A DNA stretch of 64,000 nucleotides, from contig NZ_JARFVB010000002.1 of the NCBI RefSeq assembly GCF_029193885.1, positions 62,001-126,000 on the forward strand. The letters run 5' to 3'. The DNA is from Flagellimonas yonaguniensis. GTDB lineage: Bacteria > Bacteroidota > Bacteroidia > Flavobacteriales > Flavobacteriaceae. Positions 50,777 to 59,999 of this stretch are shown here, one piece after another. The notes beneath the pieces were generated by a model. It was given only the letters and a program-made list of their open reading frames with translations. It was not told the DNA's origin and made no database searches. The first letter of the stretch is position 1. Every line of letters starts with the position of its first letter. Made by a program: the position numbers and the translations under genes.

Positions 50777-51724
50777 CTAAAAGAAACGTGGGGATTTCAT
50801 GTTTCCAATGTTTCTGATGAAATCATATCGTAGAATTATTTCGAAGGAACCATCATTGAAAGTGGCCGCTCCAAGCTCGGTAATCTCACGGTCGTAGGCC
50901 ATTCCAATCATTAATTGGTCTGATATCATGAAGCCGAAAAGACCACTGAATGCGGCATCCCAACGATAGGCTACTCCCCCAATAAATTTTTCATTGTACA
51001 TAAAGTTGGCGGAAAGATCCACCTGCAACGGCGCTCCTTGAACTGCTTTGGTCAAAAGTGTAGGCTTAAACTTTAAAACAGGATTTAGGTCCCAGACATA
51101 CCCAGTAATAAGGTAAAAATTCATCTGCTCCTTAGCTGTTGATACGGAAGAGGAATCAAAATGGGTGGTTTCCAATATTCTTGGAGCGGAAATACCCGCA
51201 TAGAATTTATCGGTATGATAGTATACACCTGCTCCAATATTGGGTGAGAACTTTTTTAAATCCCCTTGGTTCAACTGATCATCAATTGCGTATTCATCCA
51301 ATTCCGAGTATCTAACATCCAACATGTGCGCACTTGCTTTCAGACCAAAACTCAATCTCCCTTCCCAACCTGTTTGAACAGTATAGGAAAAATCCACATC
51401 AAAATAAGTTTCGGATGTGGGTCCAATCTTATCATTTACAATGGACAGACCCAATCCCACACCGCGATAACCGACAGGCGTATGAACGTTCAAGGTCTGT
51501 GTCTCGGGTGCTCCATCGAGTCCCAACCATTGGTTACGATATAATGCAGCTATACTCAAGTGCCCACGTGAACCAGCATAGGCTGGGTTGACACTTACGG
51601 TATTGTACATATATTGGGTGTACTGTGCGTCTTGCTGTGCATGCAAGTTTACCATTGCTATAAGCAAAAGGGCAAGCAACCATTGAGTTTTTCCTTTAAA
51701 AAGTTCGTTCAACACAGTAACCAT
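50777..51724 (-). CDS. Type IX secretion PorP/SprF family outer-membrane protein (copy 1)
   Basis: 315 residues with a Sec signal ending LHAQQ. The mature start QDAQYTQYMYNTVSVNPAYAGSRG is diagnostic of PorP/SprF, and the C-terminus is aromatic-rich (SPRFF). These barrel proteins help secrete or attach CHU_C-tailed adhesins. It lies 4 nt after a CHU_C adhesin gene, so it is probably that adhesin's dedicated partner. A second copy (60000-60956) serves the other adhesin. Confidence 0.92.
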   Translation of the reverse strand: MVTVLNELFKGKTQWLLALLLIAMVNLHAQQDAQYTQYMYNTVSVNPAYAGSRGHLSIAALYRNQWLGLDGAPETQTLNVHTPVGYRGVGLGLSIVNDKIGPTSETYFDVDFSYTVQTGWEGRLSFGLKASAHMLDVRYSELDEYAIDDQLNQGDLKKFSPNIGAGVYYHTDKFYAGISAPRILETTHFDSSSVSTAKEQMNFYLITGYVWDLNPVLKFKPTLLTKAVQGAPLQVDLSANFMYNEKFIGGVAYRWDAAFSGLFGFMISDQLMIGMAYDREITELGAATFNDGSFEIILRYDFIRNIGNMKSPRFF

Positions 51725-51728
51725 TCGT

Positions 51729-53777
51729 CTATCTATTAATGTATATGTAGCCTGTAAGCTGTTTCATAGTCCCTGCCTGATTTTCATAATCTATAACATA
51801 GAAATATGTTCCCACAGGAAGTTTATTGTTCTGATCCACCGTGACCCTACCTTGGGATGTGCCATCAAATTCATTGCCGGTAGTGTTGTATGCCTTGGTT
51901 TGATATACCATCACTCCCCATCTATTATAAATCCGTACAGTGTTGTTGGGGAAGTTTTCAATCCCTCGGATTTCCAAGGTATCGTGTCTACCGTCTCCAT
52001 TAGGTGTTATCACATTGACCACATCAACTTCTTCTTCATCTACCGTTAACTCCCCTAAGTCTGGATCGAGATAGTTTGGTGTACCATCTTCGTTGGAATC
52101 ATCATTGGCATAGTTTCCATCTCCATTCGTATCCTCATCCATGGTCTCGATACCGTCATCATCATCATCCGAATCCCTGAAATCAGGTATTCCGTCGCCA
52201 TCATTGTCTGGCAAGGCGGTATTTGGGTCATCCATTTCATCATTGACATCCATATCAATCACGGTTTCCCCTTCGTATTCATCATCCAAACCGTCGTTGT
52301 CTTTATCTGAGCCTATAATTGTTACCTCTGGAACACCATCATGGTCATGATCGTGCCCTTCAATAGCATCTGGGACATTATCATCATCGCTATCGTCATC
52401 CACATAATCAGGGAGTCCATCATTATCGGAATCAATAGGAATCAATCCCACATTCCCTCCTGTTTCATAGGCATCATCCAATCCATTGTTGTTGGCATCC
52501 ATCAAACTAGGTGGAATGTAACCTAAAGCGAGTTGTGCCTCTACATTATCCGGTATACCGTCATTATCACTGTCGATATCCAAATAATCAGGGATTCCAT
52601 CGCCATCGGTATCTGTTGGATTGGTTGATGGGTCATTATCGTTATCGGCGTTCAAGTCCTCAAAACTGTCCACAATTCCATCATTGTCACTGTCCAAGTC
52701 AATTCCTGAAGGACTTACAATAATCGTGATTGTTGCCGTACTGCAATTTCCATTCGAATCACACACGGTATAATCAAAAGAATCCGTGCCTGTGAATCCT
52801 GGATTTGGTGTGTAGGTAATATTGTCATCGGAAGGGTCGTTGGCGGTTCCATTATCGTTTAACACAATGGCTCCGTTTGATGGGTCCGTAGCAGTAATTG
52901 AACCCGTAGAAGGTATGTCGTTATCATTTGCTCTCCACGAGATAACAGCTTCCACACCAATATCCGTTGATACTGAATCATCATTTGCATCCACAATGGG
53001 AAGTACATCCACAGTGACCGTAGCGGTACTACAATCCCCGAAAGCATTACAGATAGTATAGTCAAAACTATCACTTCCGTTATAATCGGGGTTCGGTGTA
53101 TAGGTCAAGATATCATCGGTTGGGTCATTGGCGGTTCCATTATCATCAATAGTTATGGTTCCGTTGGATGGATTGGTCGTTGTTATGACACCTGTGGTTG
53201 GTAGATCGGTATCATTATCAAATATGGGCACGGTAATGGATGCATCCTCATTGACCACAATCATATCATCCACAAGGTTTGCTGCCTGACTCATGCATAC
53301 CACAGTAAAACGTGGTAATTCTGTACTATTCCCGACTTTTGTGATGGTAGCAACATACCGCATCACGGTCTGTGTACTTGTTACTGTCGGTCTTGTTTGG
53401 TCACCGCTCAACGCTGGGCTCCAACTTACGGTGGCCCCAGAAGGAACACTGGCCGAAATATCCAAAATCACCTCATTATTTGGAGCTTCGCAATCGGTTA
53501 AAATAAAATAGCCTGTTGCATTGGAGCCACATAGTGTACCATCATAAGTAGCAAAATAAACACCAGGTCGGGTAGCTTCGTAAAATGAATCTGTTCCCAA
53601 AATGGTTCCCGTGTCTGATGCTTCGTACCATTGGTAATTGTGCTCATCACCAGTGTTAGGTGCTTGCAACAAAAACTGGGCACTTGCAAAGCTCATCCCC
53701 ATAAAGAAAATGAACAATCCTATGAGTAAAGATTTATATGAGGTGTTTGATTTCAAAATCGATACGTCTTTGATCAT
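51729..53777 (-). CDS. CHU_C-tailed (type B T9SS) adhesin
   Basis: 682 residues. Sec signal, an N-terminal Ig-like region, two cadherin/VCBS-like repeats (about 170-345, each with NGTITIDDNG / NGAIVLNDNG and YTPNP.F.G.DSFDYT), a run of thrombospondin-type-3 Ca-binding repeats (about 355-580; DSDNDGIPD, DNDGDGIPDF) and a C-terminal gliding-motility-associated CHU_C domain (about 590-682: VITPNGDGRHDTLEI...GTYFYVIDYEN). The CHU_C domain directs type IX secretion and SprF-type attachment. 2 nt after the big repeat protein, 4 nt before PorP/SprF. Confidence 0.9.
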   Translation of the reverse strand: MIKDVSILKSNTSYKSLLIGLFIFFMGMSFASAQFLLQAPNTGDEHNYQWYEASDTGTILGTDSFYEATRPGVYFATYDGTLCGSNATGYFILTDCEAPNNEVILDISASVPSGATVSWSPALSGDQTRPTVTSTQTVMRYVATITKVGNSTELPRFTVVCMSQAANLVDDMIVVNEDASITVPIFDNDTDLPTTGVITTTNPSNGTITIDDNGTANDPTDDILTYTPNPDYNGSDSFDYTICNAFGDCSTATVTVDVLPIVDANDDSVSTDIGVEAVISWRANDNDIPSTGSITATDPSNGAIVLNDNGTANDPSDDNITYTPNPGFTGTDSFDYTVCDSNGNCSTATITIIVSPSGIDLDSDNDGIVDSFEDLNADNDNDPSTNPTDTDGDGIPDYLDIDSDNDGIPDNVEAQLALGYIPPSLMDANNNGLDDAYETGGNVGLIPIDSDNDGLPDYVDDDSDDDNVPDAIEGHDHDHDGVPEVTIIGSDKDNDGLDDEYEGETVIDMDVNDEMDDPNTALPDNDGDGIPDFRDSDDDDDGIETMDEDTNGDGNYANDDSNEDGTPNYLDPDLGELTVDEEEVDVVNVITPNGDGRHDTLEIRGIENFPNNTVRIYNRWGVMVYQTKAYNTTGNEFDGTSQGRVTVDQNNKLPVGTYFYVIDYENQAGTMKQLTGYIYINR

Positions 53778-53779
53778 TA

Positions 53780-56700
53780 TTATTTTACCACAAACACCAC
53801 ATTGATCAATGCATTGTAATCGGCAGGTTGCGCTTGAACTGTATAATTCAAATTACCATTTGCATCTATTGTCATGCTTCCTGTATCGAAAACTGTGGGA
53901 TCTGCATAGGTAACATAGTAGTACAACTCCGTTCGGCTATACGTTGGAATTGCTCCAGGTGCACCTGTACTCCCTACCGTGGGCGATCCATATTGATTGA
54001 TATACTCTTGATAAAGGTCAAGGTTAAAAGTACCGTTGGAGGAAGCATCAATGGCTATGGAAGGTGGGTAAAACACTCTTGCAGCTTTGGATGTAATTGG
54101 AGCAATAGCTTGAATTACATCTTCTACCGTAGCTTCTGTATTCCCATCACCATCAACATCAACAGGAGTATCTGAATCCACTTCTGAAGCGGTTTGGTCA
54201 TCGTTGTCGATGTCATCCGCAAAGCCGGCGGGAACCCCCGTCAAGCTGCTCCACTGTCCGTCGAAGTCATCCGTGGAATCCACATCCAAGTTGGCGGGAA
54301 GGTTCGTCAAATCATTGAAGTCGCCCGAGAAATCATCCGTTGCATCGGTGTCAAGGTTCGGGAACTCATTGTTCACTGCCGTTGCCACCTCGGCATCGGT
54401 CAATTGGGTGTCGTTGTCGATGTCATCCGCGAATCCGGCGGGAACCCCAGTCAAACTGCTCCACTGTCCGTCGAAGTCATCCGTGGAATCCACATCCAAG
54501 TTGGCTGGCAAGTTTGTCAAATCGTTGAAGTCTCCTGAGAAATCATCCGTTGCATCGGTGTCAAGGTTAGGGAACTCATTGTTCACCGCTGTTGCCACCT
54601 CGGCATCGGTCAATTGGGTATCGTTGTCGATGTCATCCGCGAATCCGGCGGGAACCCCAGTCAAACTGCTCCACTGTCCGTCGAAGTCATCCGTGGAATC
54701 CACATCCAAGTTGGCTGGCAAGTTGGCCAGATCGTTGAAGTCGCCTGAAAAATCGTCAGTGCTGTCAACATCAAGATTAGCGGGAATATTGGCCAAATCA
54801 TTGAAGTCGCCCGAGAAATCGTCCGTTGCATCGGTGTCAAGGTTCGGGAACTCGTTGTTCACCGCTGTTGCCACCTCGGCATCGGTCAATTGGGTGTCGT
54901 TGTCGATGTCATCCGCAAAACCGGCGGGAACCCCAGTCAAGCTGCTCCACTGTCCGTCGAAGTCATCCGTGGAATCCACATCCAAGTTGGCGGGAAGGTT
55001 CGTCAAATCGTTGAAGTCTCCTGAAAAATCATCAGTGCTGTCAACATCAAGATTGGCCGGAATATTGGCCAAATCATTGAAGTCGCCCGAGAAATCATCC
55101 GTTGCATCGGTGTCAAGGTTCGGGAACTCATTGTTCACTGCCGTTGCCACCTCGGCATCGGTCAATTGGGTGTCGTTGTCGATGTCATCCGCGAATCCGG
55201 CGGGAACCCCCGTCAAGCTGCTCCACTGTCCGTCGAAGTCATCCGTGGAATCCACATCCAAGTTGGCTGGCAAGTTTGTCAAATCGTTGAAGTCGCCCGA
55301 GAAATCATCCGTTGCATCGGTGTCAAGGTTCGGGAACTCGTTGTTCACCGCTGTTGCCACCTCGGCATCGGTCAATTGGGTATCGTTGTCGATGTCATCC
55401 GCGAATCCGGCGGGAACCCCAGTCAAACTGCTCCACTGTCCGTCGAAGTCATCCGTGGAATCCACATCCAAGTTGGCTGGCAAGTTGGCCAGATCGTTGA
55501 AGTCGCCTGAAAAATCGTCAGTGCTGTCAACATCAAGATTAGCGGGAATATTGGCCAAATCATTGAAGTCGCCCGAGAAATCGTCCGTTGCATCGGTGTC
55601 AAGGTTAGGGAACTCGTTGTTCACCGCTGTTGCCACCTCGGCATCGGTCAATTGGGTATCGTTGTCGATGTCATCCGCAAAGCCGGCGGGAACCCCCGTC
55701 AAGCTGCTCCACTGTCCGTCGAAGTCATCCGTGGAATCCACATCCAAGTTGGCGGGAAGGTTCGTCAAATCGTTGAAGTCGCCCGAGAAATCATCCGTTG
55801 CATCGGTGTCAAGGTTCGGGAACTCGTTGTTCACTGCTGTTGCCACCTCGGCATCGGTCAATTGGGTATCGTTGTCGATGTCATCCGCAAAGCCGGCGGG
55901 AACCCCCGTCAAGCTGCTCCACTGTCCGTCGAAGTCATCCGTGGAATCCACATCCAAGTTGGCGGGAAGGTTCGTCAAATCGTTGAAGTCGCCCGAGAAA
56001 TCATCCGTTGCATCGGTGTCAAGGTTCGGGAACTCGTTGTTCACTGCTGTTGCCACCTCGGCATCGGTCAATTGGGTATCGTTGTCGATGTCATCCGCAA
56101 AGCCGGCGGGAACCCCCGTCAAGCTGCTCCACTGTCCGTCGAAGTCATCCGTGGAATCCACATCCAAGTTGGCTGGCAAATTGGTCAGGTCGTTAAAGTC
56201 CCCTGAGAAATCATCCGTTGCATCGGTGTCAAGGTTCGGGAACTCGTTGTTCACCGCTGTTGCCACCTCGGCATCGGTCAATTGGGTATCGTTGTCGATG
56301 TCATCCGCGAATCCGGCGGGAACCCCCGTCAAGCTGCTCCACTGTCCGTCGAAGTCATCCGTGGAATCCACATCCAAGTTGGCGGGAAGGTTCGTCAAAT
56401 CGTTGAAGTCGCCTGAAAAATCATCCGTTGCATCGGTGTCAAGGTTCGGGAACTCGTTGTTCACTGCTGTTGCCACCTCGGCATCGGTCAATTGGGTGTC
56501 GTTGTCGATGTCATCCGCGAATCCGGCGGGAACCCCCGTCAAGCTGCTCCACTGTCCGTCGAAGTCATCCGTGGAATCCACATCCAAGTTGGCTGGCAAA
56601 TTGGTCAGGTCGTTAAAGTCCCCTGAGAAATCATCCGTTGCATCGGTGTCAAGGTTCGGGAACTCGTTGTTCACCGCTGTTGCCACCTCGGCATCGGTCA

Positions 56701-57667
56701 ATTGGGTATCGTTGTCGATGTCATCCGCGAATCCGGCGGGAACCCCCGTCAAGCTGCTCCACTGTCCGTCGAAGTCATCCGTGGAATCCACATCCAAGTT
56801 GGCGGGAAGGTTCGTCAAATCGTTGAAGTCCCCTGAGAAATCATCCGTTGCATCGGTGTCAAGGTTCGGGAACTCGTTGTTCACCGCTGTTGCCACCTCG
56901 GCATCGGTCAATTGGGTATCGTTGTCGATGTCATCCGCGAATCCGGCGGGAACCCCCGTCAAGCTGCTCCACTGTCCGTCGAAGTCATCCGTGGAATCCA
57001 CATCCAAGTTGGCGGGAAGGTTCGTCAAATCGTTGAAGTCGCCTGAAAAATCATCAGTGCTGTCAACATCAAGATTAGCGGGAATATTGGCCAAATCATT
57101 GAAGTCGCCCGAGAAATCGTCCGTTGCATCGGTGTCAAGGTTAGGGAACTCGTTGTTCACCGCTGTTGCCACCTCGGCATCGGTCAATTGGGTATTGGTA
57201 TCAATCAAAGCTGCCAAATCTGCCAATGCCACAGCATAAGAATTGGCTTCAGAATCAGTTATGACCAAATTGGTATTTGTACCATCAATATCAAATGAGG
57301 TTATGGTCGTATTTGAGTCCGTAAGGACATCTTTCAAACTACTTAAATCAACATTTACATTTCCTCCATCTTCCAAAGAAAGTGACAAGATATTTGTAGT
57401 ATCATCAAAAGTAAAACCAGTTAACTGCTGATTATCGGAGGCTGTAAACTCCCATGAATCACCATCCCAGAAATATATGGTTCCTGTACTGGTGTTCACA
57501 TAAATATCTCCCAAATCTGCACCGACTGGTGTGACCGCACCCGCACTGGAAACATCTGTTCCTTTGAGCACCTCGCAATTGCATTGGTCCTGAAGGGTCA
57601 CTGTAGTTTGAGAAAAGGCAATTCCTGTAAAAAATAGAAATAGTAGGGCTAGAATGCTCTTTTTCAT
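53780..57667 (-). CDS. Large secreted Asp-rich repeat protein
   Basis: 1295 residues. Sec signal, a unique N-terminal part to about 158 (including YFWDGDSWEFT, a carbohydrate/tail-fibre-like motif), 13 tandem units from about 159 to 1155, then a unique C-terminus of 140 residues. The 70-residue unit has about 16 Asp and no Lys, Arg, His or Cys. It consists of a lead of about 26 residues and two 22-residue modules of the type TDDFxGxWxxLTGVPAGF. Four units have a third module (92 residues). I see no CHU_C or other T9SS tail, so secretion may use the neighbouring system in trans. Role probably surface adhesion or Ca-dependent fibres (inference). Confidence 0.88.
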   Translation of the reverse strand: MKKSILALLFLFFTGIAFSQTTVTLQDQCNCEVLKGTDVSSAGAVTPVGADLGDIYVNTSTGTIYFWDGDSWEFTASDNQQLTGFTFDDTTNILSLSLEDGGNVNVDLSSLKDVLTDSNTTITSFDIDGTNTNLVITDSEANSYAVALADLAALIDTNTQLTDAEVATAVNNEFPNLDTDATDDFSGDFNDLANIPANLDVDSTDDFSGDFNDLTNLPANLDVDSTDDFDGQWSSLTGVPAGFADDIDNDTQLTDAEVATAVNNEFPNLDTDATDDFSGDFNDLTNLPANLDVDSTDDFDGQWSSLTGVPAGFADDIDNDTQLTDAEVATAVNNEFPNLDTDATDDFSGDFNDLTNLPANLDVDSTDDFDGQWSSLTGVPAGFADDIDNDTQLTDAEVATAVNNEFPNLDTDATDDFSGDFNDLTNLPANLDVDSTDDFDGQWSSLTGVPAGFADDIDNDTQLTDAEVATAVNNEFPNLDTDATDDFSGDFNDLTNLPANLDVDSTDDFDGQWSSLTGVPAGFADDIDNDTQLTDAEVATAVNNEFPNLDTDATDDFSGDFNDLTNLPANLDVDSTDDFDGQWSSLTGVPAGFADDIDNDTQLTDAEVATAVNNEFPNLDTDATDDFSGDFNDLTNLPANLDVDSTDDFDGQWSSLTGVPAGFADDIDNDTQLTDAEVATAVNNEFPNLDTDATDDFSGDFNDLANIPANLDVDSTDDFSGDFNDLANLPANLDVDSTDDFDGQWSSLTGVPAGFADDIDNDTQLTDAEVATAVNNEFPNLDTDATDDFSGDFNDLTNLPANLDVDSTDDFDGQWSSLTGVPAGFADDIDNDTQLTDAEVATAVNNEFPNLDTDATDDFSGDFNDLANIPANLDVDSTDDFSGDFNDLTNLPANLDVDSTDDFDGQWSSLTGVPAGFADDIDNDTQLTDAEVATAVNNEFPNLDTDATDDFSGDFNDLANIPANLDVDSTDDFSGDFNDLANLPANLDVDSTDDFDGQWSSLTGVPAGFADDIDNDTQLTDAEVATAVNNEFPNLDTDATDDFSGDFNDLTNLPANLDVDSTDDFDGQWSSLTGVPAGFADDIDNDTQLTDAEVATAVNNEFPNLDTDATDDFSGDFNDLTNLPANLDVDSTDDFDGQWSSLTGVPAGFADDIDNDDQTASEVDSDTPVDVDGDGNTEATVEDVIQAIAPITSKAARVFYPPSIAIDASSNGTFNLDLYQEYINQYGSPTVGSTGAPGAIPTYSRTELYYYVTYADPTVFDTGSMTIDANGNLNYTVQAQPADYNALINVVFVVK
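54203..57196 (-). repeat. 13-unit tandem repeat array inside the repeat protein
   Basis: Units start where TQLTDAEV is encoded, at about 57193, 56917, 56707, 56497, 56287, 56077, 55867, 55657, 55381, 55171, 54895, 54619 and 54409 (minus strand). Spacings are 276 nt for units 1, 8, 10 and 11, and 210 nt for the rest; the extra 66 nt is one 22-residue module. Copies differ mostly at synonymous positions. Confidence 0.92.
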
Positions 57668-57774
57668 GAGGTTACTGTTAAATAAAGATTGTATTAGCTG
57701 TAATTCTGTTGATTTCTTGACTTTCGATTTTCCAATTCAGTGGTGATTCAATACACCGAATTTTCAACCGAATA

Positions 57775-57782
57775 CAAAATTA
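57775..57782 (-). promoter_or_regulatory. Candidate -7 box of the repeat-protein operon
   Basis: TAATTTTG on the minus strand fits TAnnTTTG; leader about 105 nt. No matching -33 TTG. Confidence 0.35.
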
Positions 57783-57984
57783 CCCTCACTTTTAGGGGTG
57801 GAAAATAATTGTTGTGAACCAATAAAATAGAACTGTATAGTCCACAAATCTTGAGGTCTGTCCCTTATTTTTTTACGATTTTTTTAAGACGGTTCGTCGA
57901 TTAGGCTATTTTTAACGGTAACTTTCGTAGGTTGAATCTTACATGTGATACGTCCCGAAACAGGTAGTTGCCAATGAATGTGCA

Positions 57985-58013
57985 ATAAAAAAACGGCCCG
58001 TAAAAGGGCCGTT
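57985..58013 (-). terminator. Terminator after the OmpA-family gene
   Basis: Minus strand: AACGGCCC (58013-58006), loop TTTTAC, GGGCCGTT (57999-57992), then seven T. It closes the adhesin-PorP-OmpA operon 25 nt after its last stop. Confidence 0.9.
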
Positions 58014-58037
58014 CCAATATTTATCCTTAACCAATCC

Positions 58038-59987
58038 TTATTCAAATATGATGAATTCAGATCTTCTGTTCAATTGATGTTGTTCCTCGGAACATGATAC
58101 CCCATTCACACAATCGTTTACCAATCGAGTTTCTCCAAATCCTTCTCCTTGGAGTCTATCAGCAGAAATTCCCTTGGATATCATATAATCCACTGTGGAT
58201 TCTGCCCTTTTTTGAGACAACCAAAGGTTGTAGGCATCAATACCACGACTATCTGTATGGGAGTTTACCTTGATCTTCAAACTTGGGTATTTCTCCATGG
58301 CCACAATGACTTTTTGAATCTCTATCTCAGCATCTGGCCTAATGTTGTACTTGTTCAAATCGAAATAAATTGTACTCAACTGCAATAGTTTCGCCAAATC
58401 GTCCCCAAAACCACCTGTTACCACATCACGTTCCAAATAGAAGTCCACGATACGCGGTTTACCATCAGAAATGGGCAAATATTCTTCAGCAGGGACATAT
58501 CCGTCTCTGGAGGCCCTAACAAAATTTCCTTTAGAGCAATCCAACATGAGTATGTAGTTGCCATCGGAATCGGTGATAGTAGATGAGATTTCATTGTTTT
58601 CCTCATCGATGATCTTCACGGTCGCTCCTGCTAGAACTTCATTGGAAATACGGTCTCGAACGGTTCCTGTCACTTCTTGAATGCAGTCCAAGGTCAACGG
58701 CTCGGTTTCCACAAACCCATAAATATCATCATCTCCCATTCCACCATCCCTGTTGGATGAAAAGTAGCCAGTTTTTTCATCGGAATCAAAAATAAACGAA
58801 AAGTCGTCATTTGGTGTATTCACGGGCTTACCTACATTGACCACGGGTTGGGAATAGTCGTTATACGCAATTTTCGTTGCAAAAACATCCAATCCTCCCA
58901 ATCCTTGATGACCGTCCGAAGAGAAATAAAGTACTCCGTCCTTGGTAATGAACGGGAATGTTTCCCTCGCCATAGTATTGATGTTGCTTCCCAAGTTTTG
59001 AATGGGCCCGTAAGTTCCATCCCCAATAATCTCGGTCACGAAAATATCTGACTCCCCTAAACTTCCAGGCATGTCGGAAACAAAATAAAGCTTCTTGCCA
59101 TCTGGGCTCAACATGGGGTGGGCCACCGAATAGGAATCACTATTAAAGGGAAGTTCCGTTATGTTTCCCCAACCGCCATCAATTTTTTCGGCACTGTATA
59201 TTTTTAATCGAATGATGCCCTCCTCATCCTTTTTCTTTCTACCATCGAAAAAGTTGTTGCGGGTAAAGTACATGGTCGACCCATCTTTGGTTACCACGGA
59301 GGTTGACTCGTGCAAACGGGTATTGACATCTCCTTCGAGCTTTACCACTTTGTCATTGGATATACTATCGGCATTCACTTTGTAAAGGTCCAAAAAGTCG
59401 CGTGCGTTCCATGTGTGCCTATAGCGTGCAAAATTGCCCGTATCACGATCGGAGGCAAAAATGAGACCCTTTTCGTAGTATGCAGCGGCAAAATCAGAGT
59501 ATTTACTGTTATAGGGGAATGTTTTTATGTTGTAACGGCCAGAGTTTTCCTCTATTTTGGCCATATAATCTTCATCAAAATCCACCATGGCCGAAGTCAT
59601 TTCCCTAAAATCGTTCATCAACTTTTCTGCCTCATCATAATTTCCCATGGATTTCAAACTCTGTGCATATCGGAACATATCCTCCACGGACATTTCATCG
59701 GGATAAGTAGCTTCCAGTTTCTTATAAGTTTCAGCCGCCTCTTGGTATTTGGCATTGAAATAGTATGAATTCCCTAGTCGTTTTAGCAGATCGGGAGAGC
59801 TATATCCTTTGTCCAAAACTTTCTTGTAAATGTCGATAGCGGGACTAAAGGAATACTGGTTGTAGCGCTCGTCCGCTCTTTCCATGACCCTTGCTATCTG
59901 CTTATCGGGAATACTGTCCTGTTGTGCGGTTACTCTAACAAGACCTCCACAAACGATGATCAATAATATGAGTATTCTTTTCAGCAT
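58038..59987 (-). CDS. TPR/PD40/OmpA-domain outer-membrane-associated protein (T9SS PorE-like)
   Basis: 649 residues, Sec signal. N-terminal TPR helices (about 30-140), a PD40/WD40-like propeller (about 190-420; YSVAHPMLSPDGKKLYFVSD, TKDGVLYFSSDGHQGLGGLDVF), a carboxypeptidase-regulatory-like beta-sandwich (about 435-520) and a C-terminal OmpA peptidoglycan-binding domain (about 530-649; KVNSHTDSRG...YNLWLSQKRAESTVDYM). This architecture matches PorE/PorW-type proteins that link type IX secretion to peptidoglycan. It is the last gene of the adhesin-PorP-OmpA operon. Confidence 0.88.
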   Translation of the reverse strand: MLKRILILLIIVCGGLVRVTAQQDSIPDKQIARVMERADERYNQYSFSPAIDIYKKVLDKGYSSPDLLKRLGNSYYFNAKYQEAAETYKKLEATYPDEMSVEDMFRYAQSLKSMGNYDEAEKLMNDFREMTSAMVDFDEDYMAKIEENSGRYNIKTFPYNSKYSDFAAAYYEKGLIFASDRDTGNFARYRHTWNARDFLDLYKVNADSISNDKVVKLEGDVNTRLHESTSVVTKDGSTMYFTRNNFFDGRKKKDEEGIIRLKIYSAEKIDGGWGNITELPFNSDSYSVAHPMLSPDGKKLYFVSDMPGSLGESDIFVTEIIGDGTYGPIQNLGSNINTMARETFPFITKDGVLYFSSDGHQGLGGLDVFATKIAYNDYSQPVVNVGKPVNTPNDDFSFIFDSDEKTGYFSSNRDGGMGDDDIYGFVETEPLTLDCIQEVTGTVRDRISNEVLAGATVKIIDEENNEISSTITDSDGNYILMLDCSKGNFVRASRDGYVPAEEYLPISDGKPRIVDFYLERDVVTGGFGDDLAKLLQLSTIYFDLNKYNIRPDAEIEIQKVIVAMEKYPSLKIKVNSHTDSRGIDAYNLWLSQKRAESTVDYMISKGISADRLQGEGFGETRLVNDCVNGVSCSEEQHQLNRRSEFIIFE

Positions 59988-59999
59988 ATTTACCTATTA

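Larger units (their letters stand above)
57668..58037. other. Intergenic region between OmpA and repeat-protein genes
   Basis: 370 bases without an ORF. It holds the OmpA-operon terminator (57985-58013) and a candidate -7 box for the repeat protein (57775-57782) with a long leader. A GACG-containing stretch near 57890 was checked for the ECF pattern and does not have the GTAACCT partner at 15 nt. Confidence 0.6.

Noticed and set aside
54203..57196. CRISPR-like array
   Set aside because: Units are 210 or 276 nt, coding, in frame, and have no unique spacers between identical short repeats.
54204..57239. 1011-codon open frame on the plus strand through the repeat array
   Set aside because: It is the antisense of the minus-strand repeat protein. 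Repetition of one stop-free 210-nt unit makes any open frame extend through all copies. It has no credible start, no promoter and a composition (SKLAGRFVKSLKSPEKSS) set by the complementary Asp codons.
57880..57965. Second ECF-type promoter before the repeat protein
   Set aside because: GTAAC and CGTC words are present, but not in the right order or 15 nt apart on either strand.
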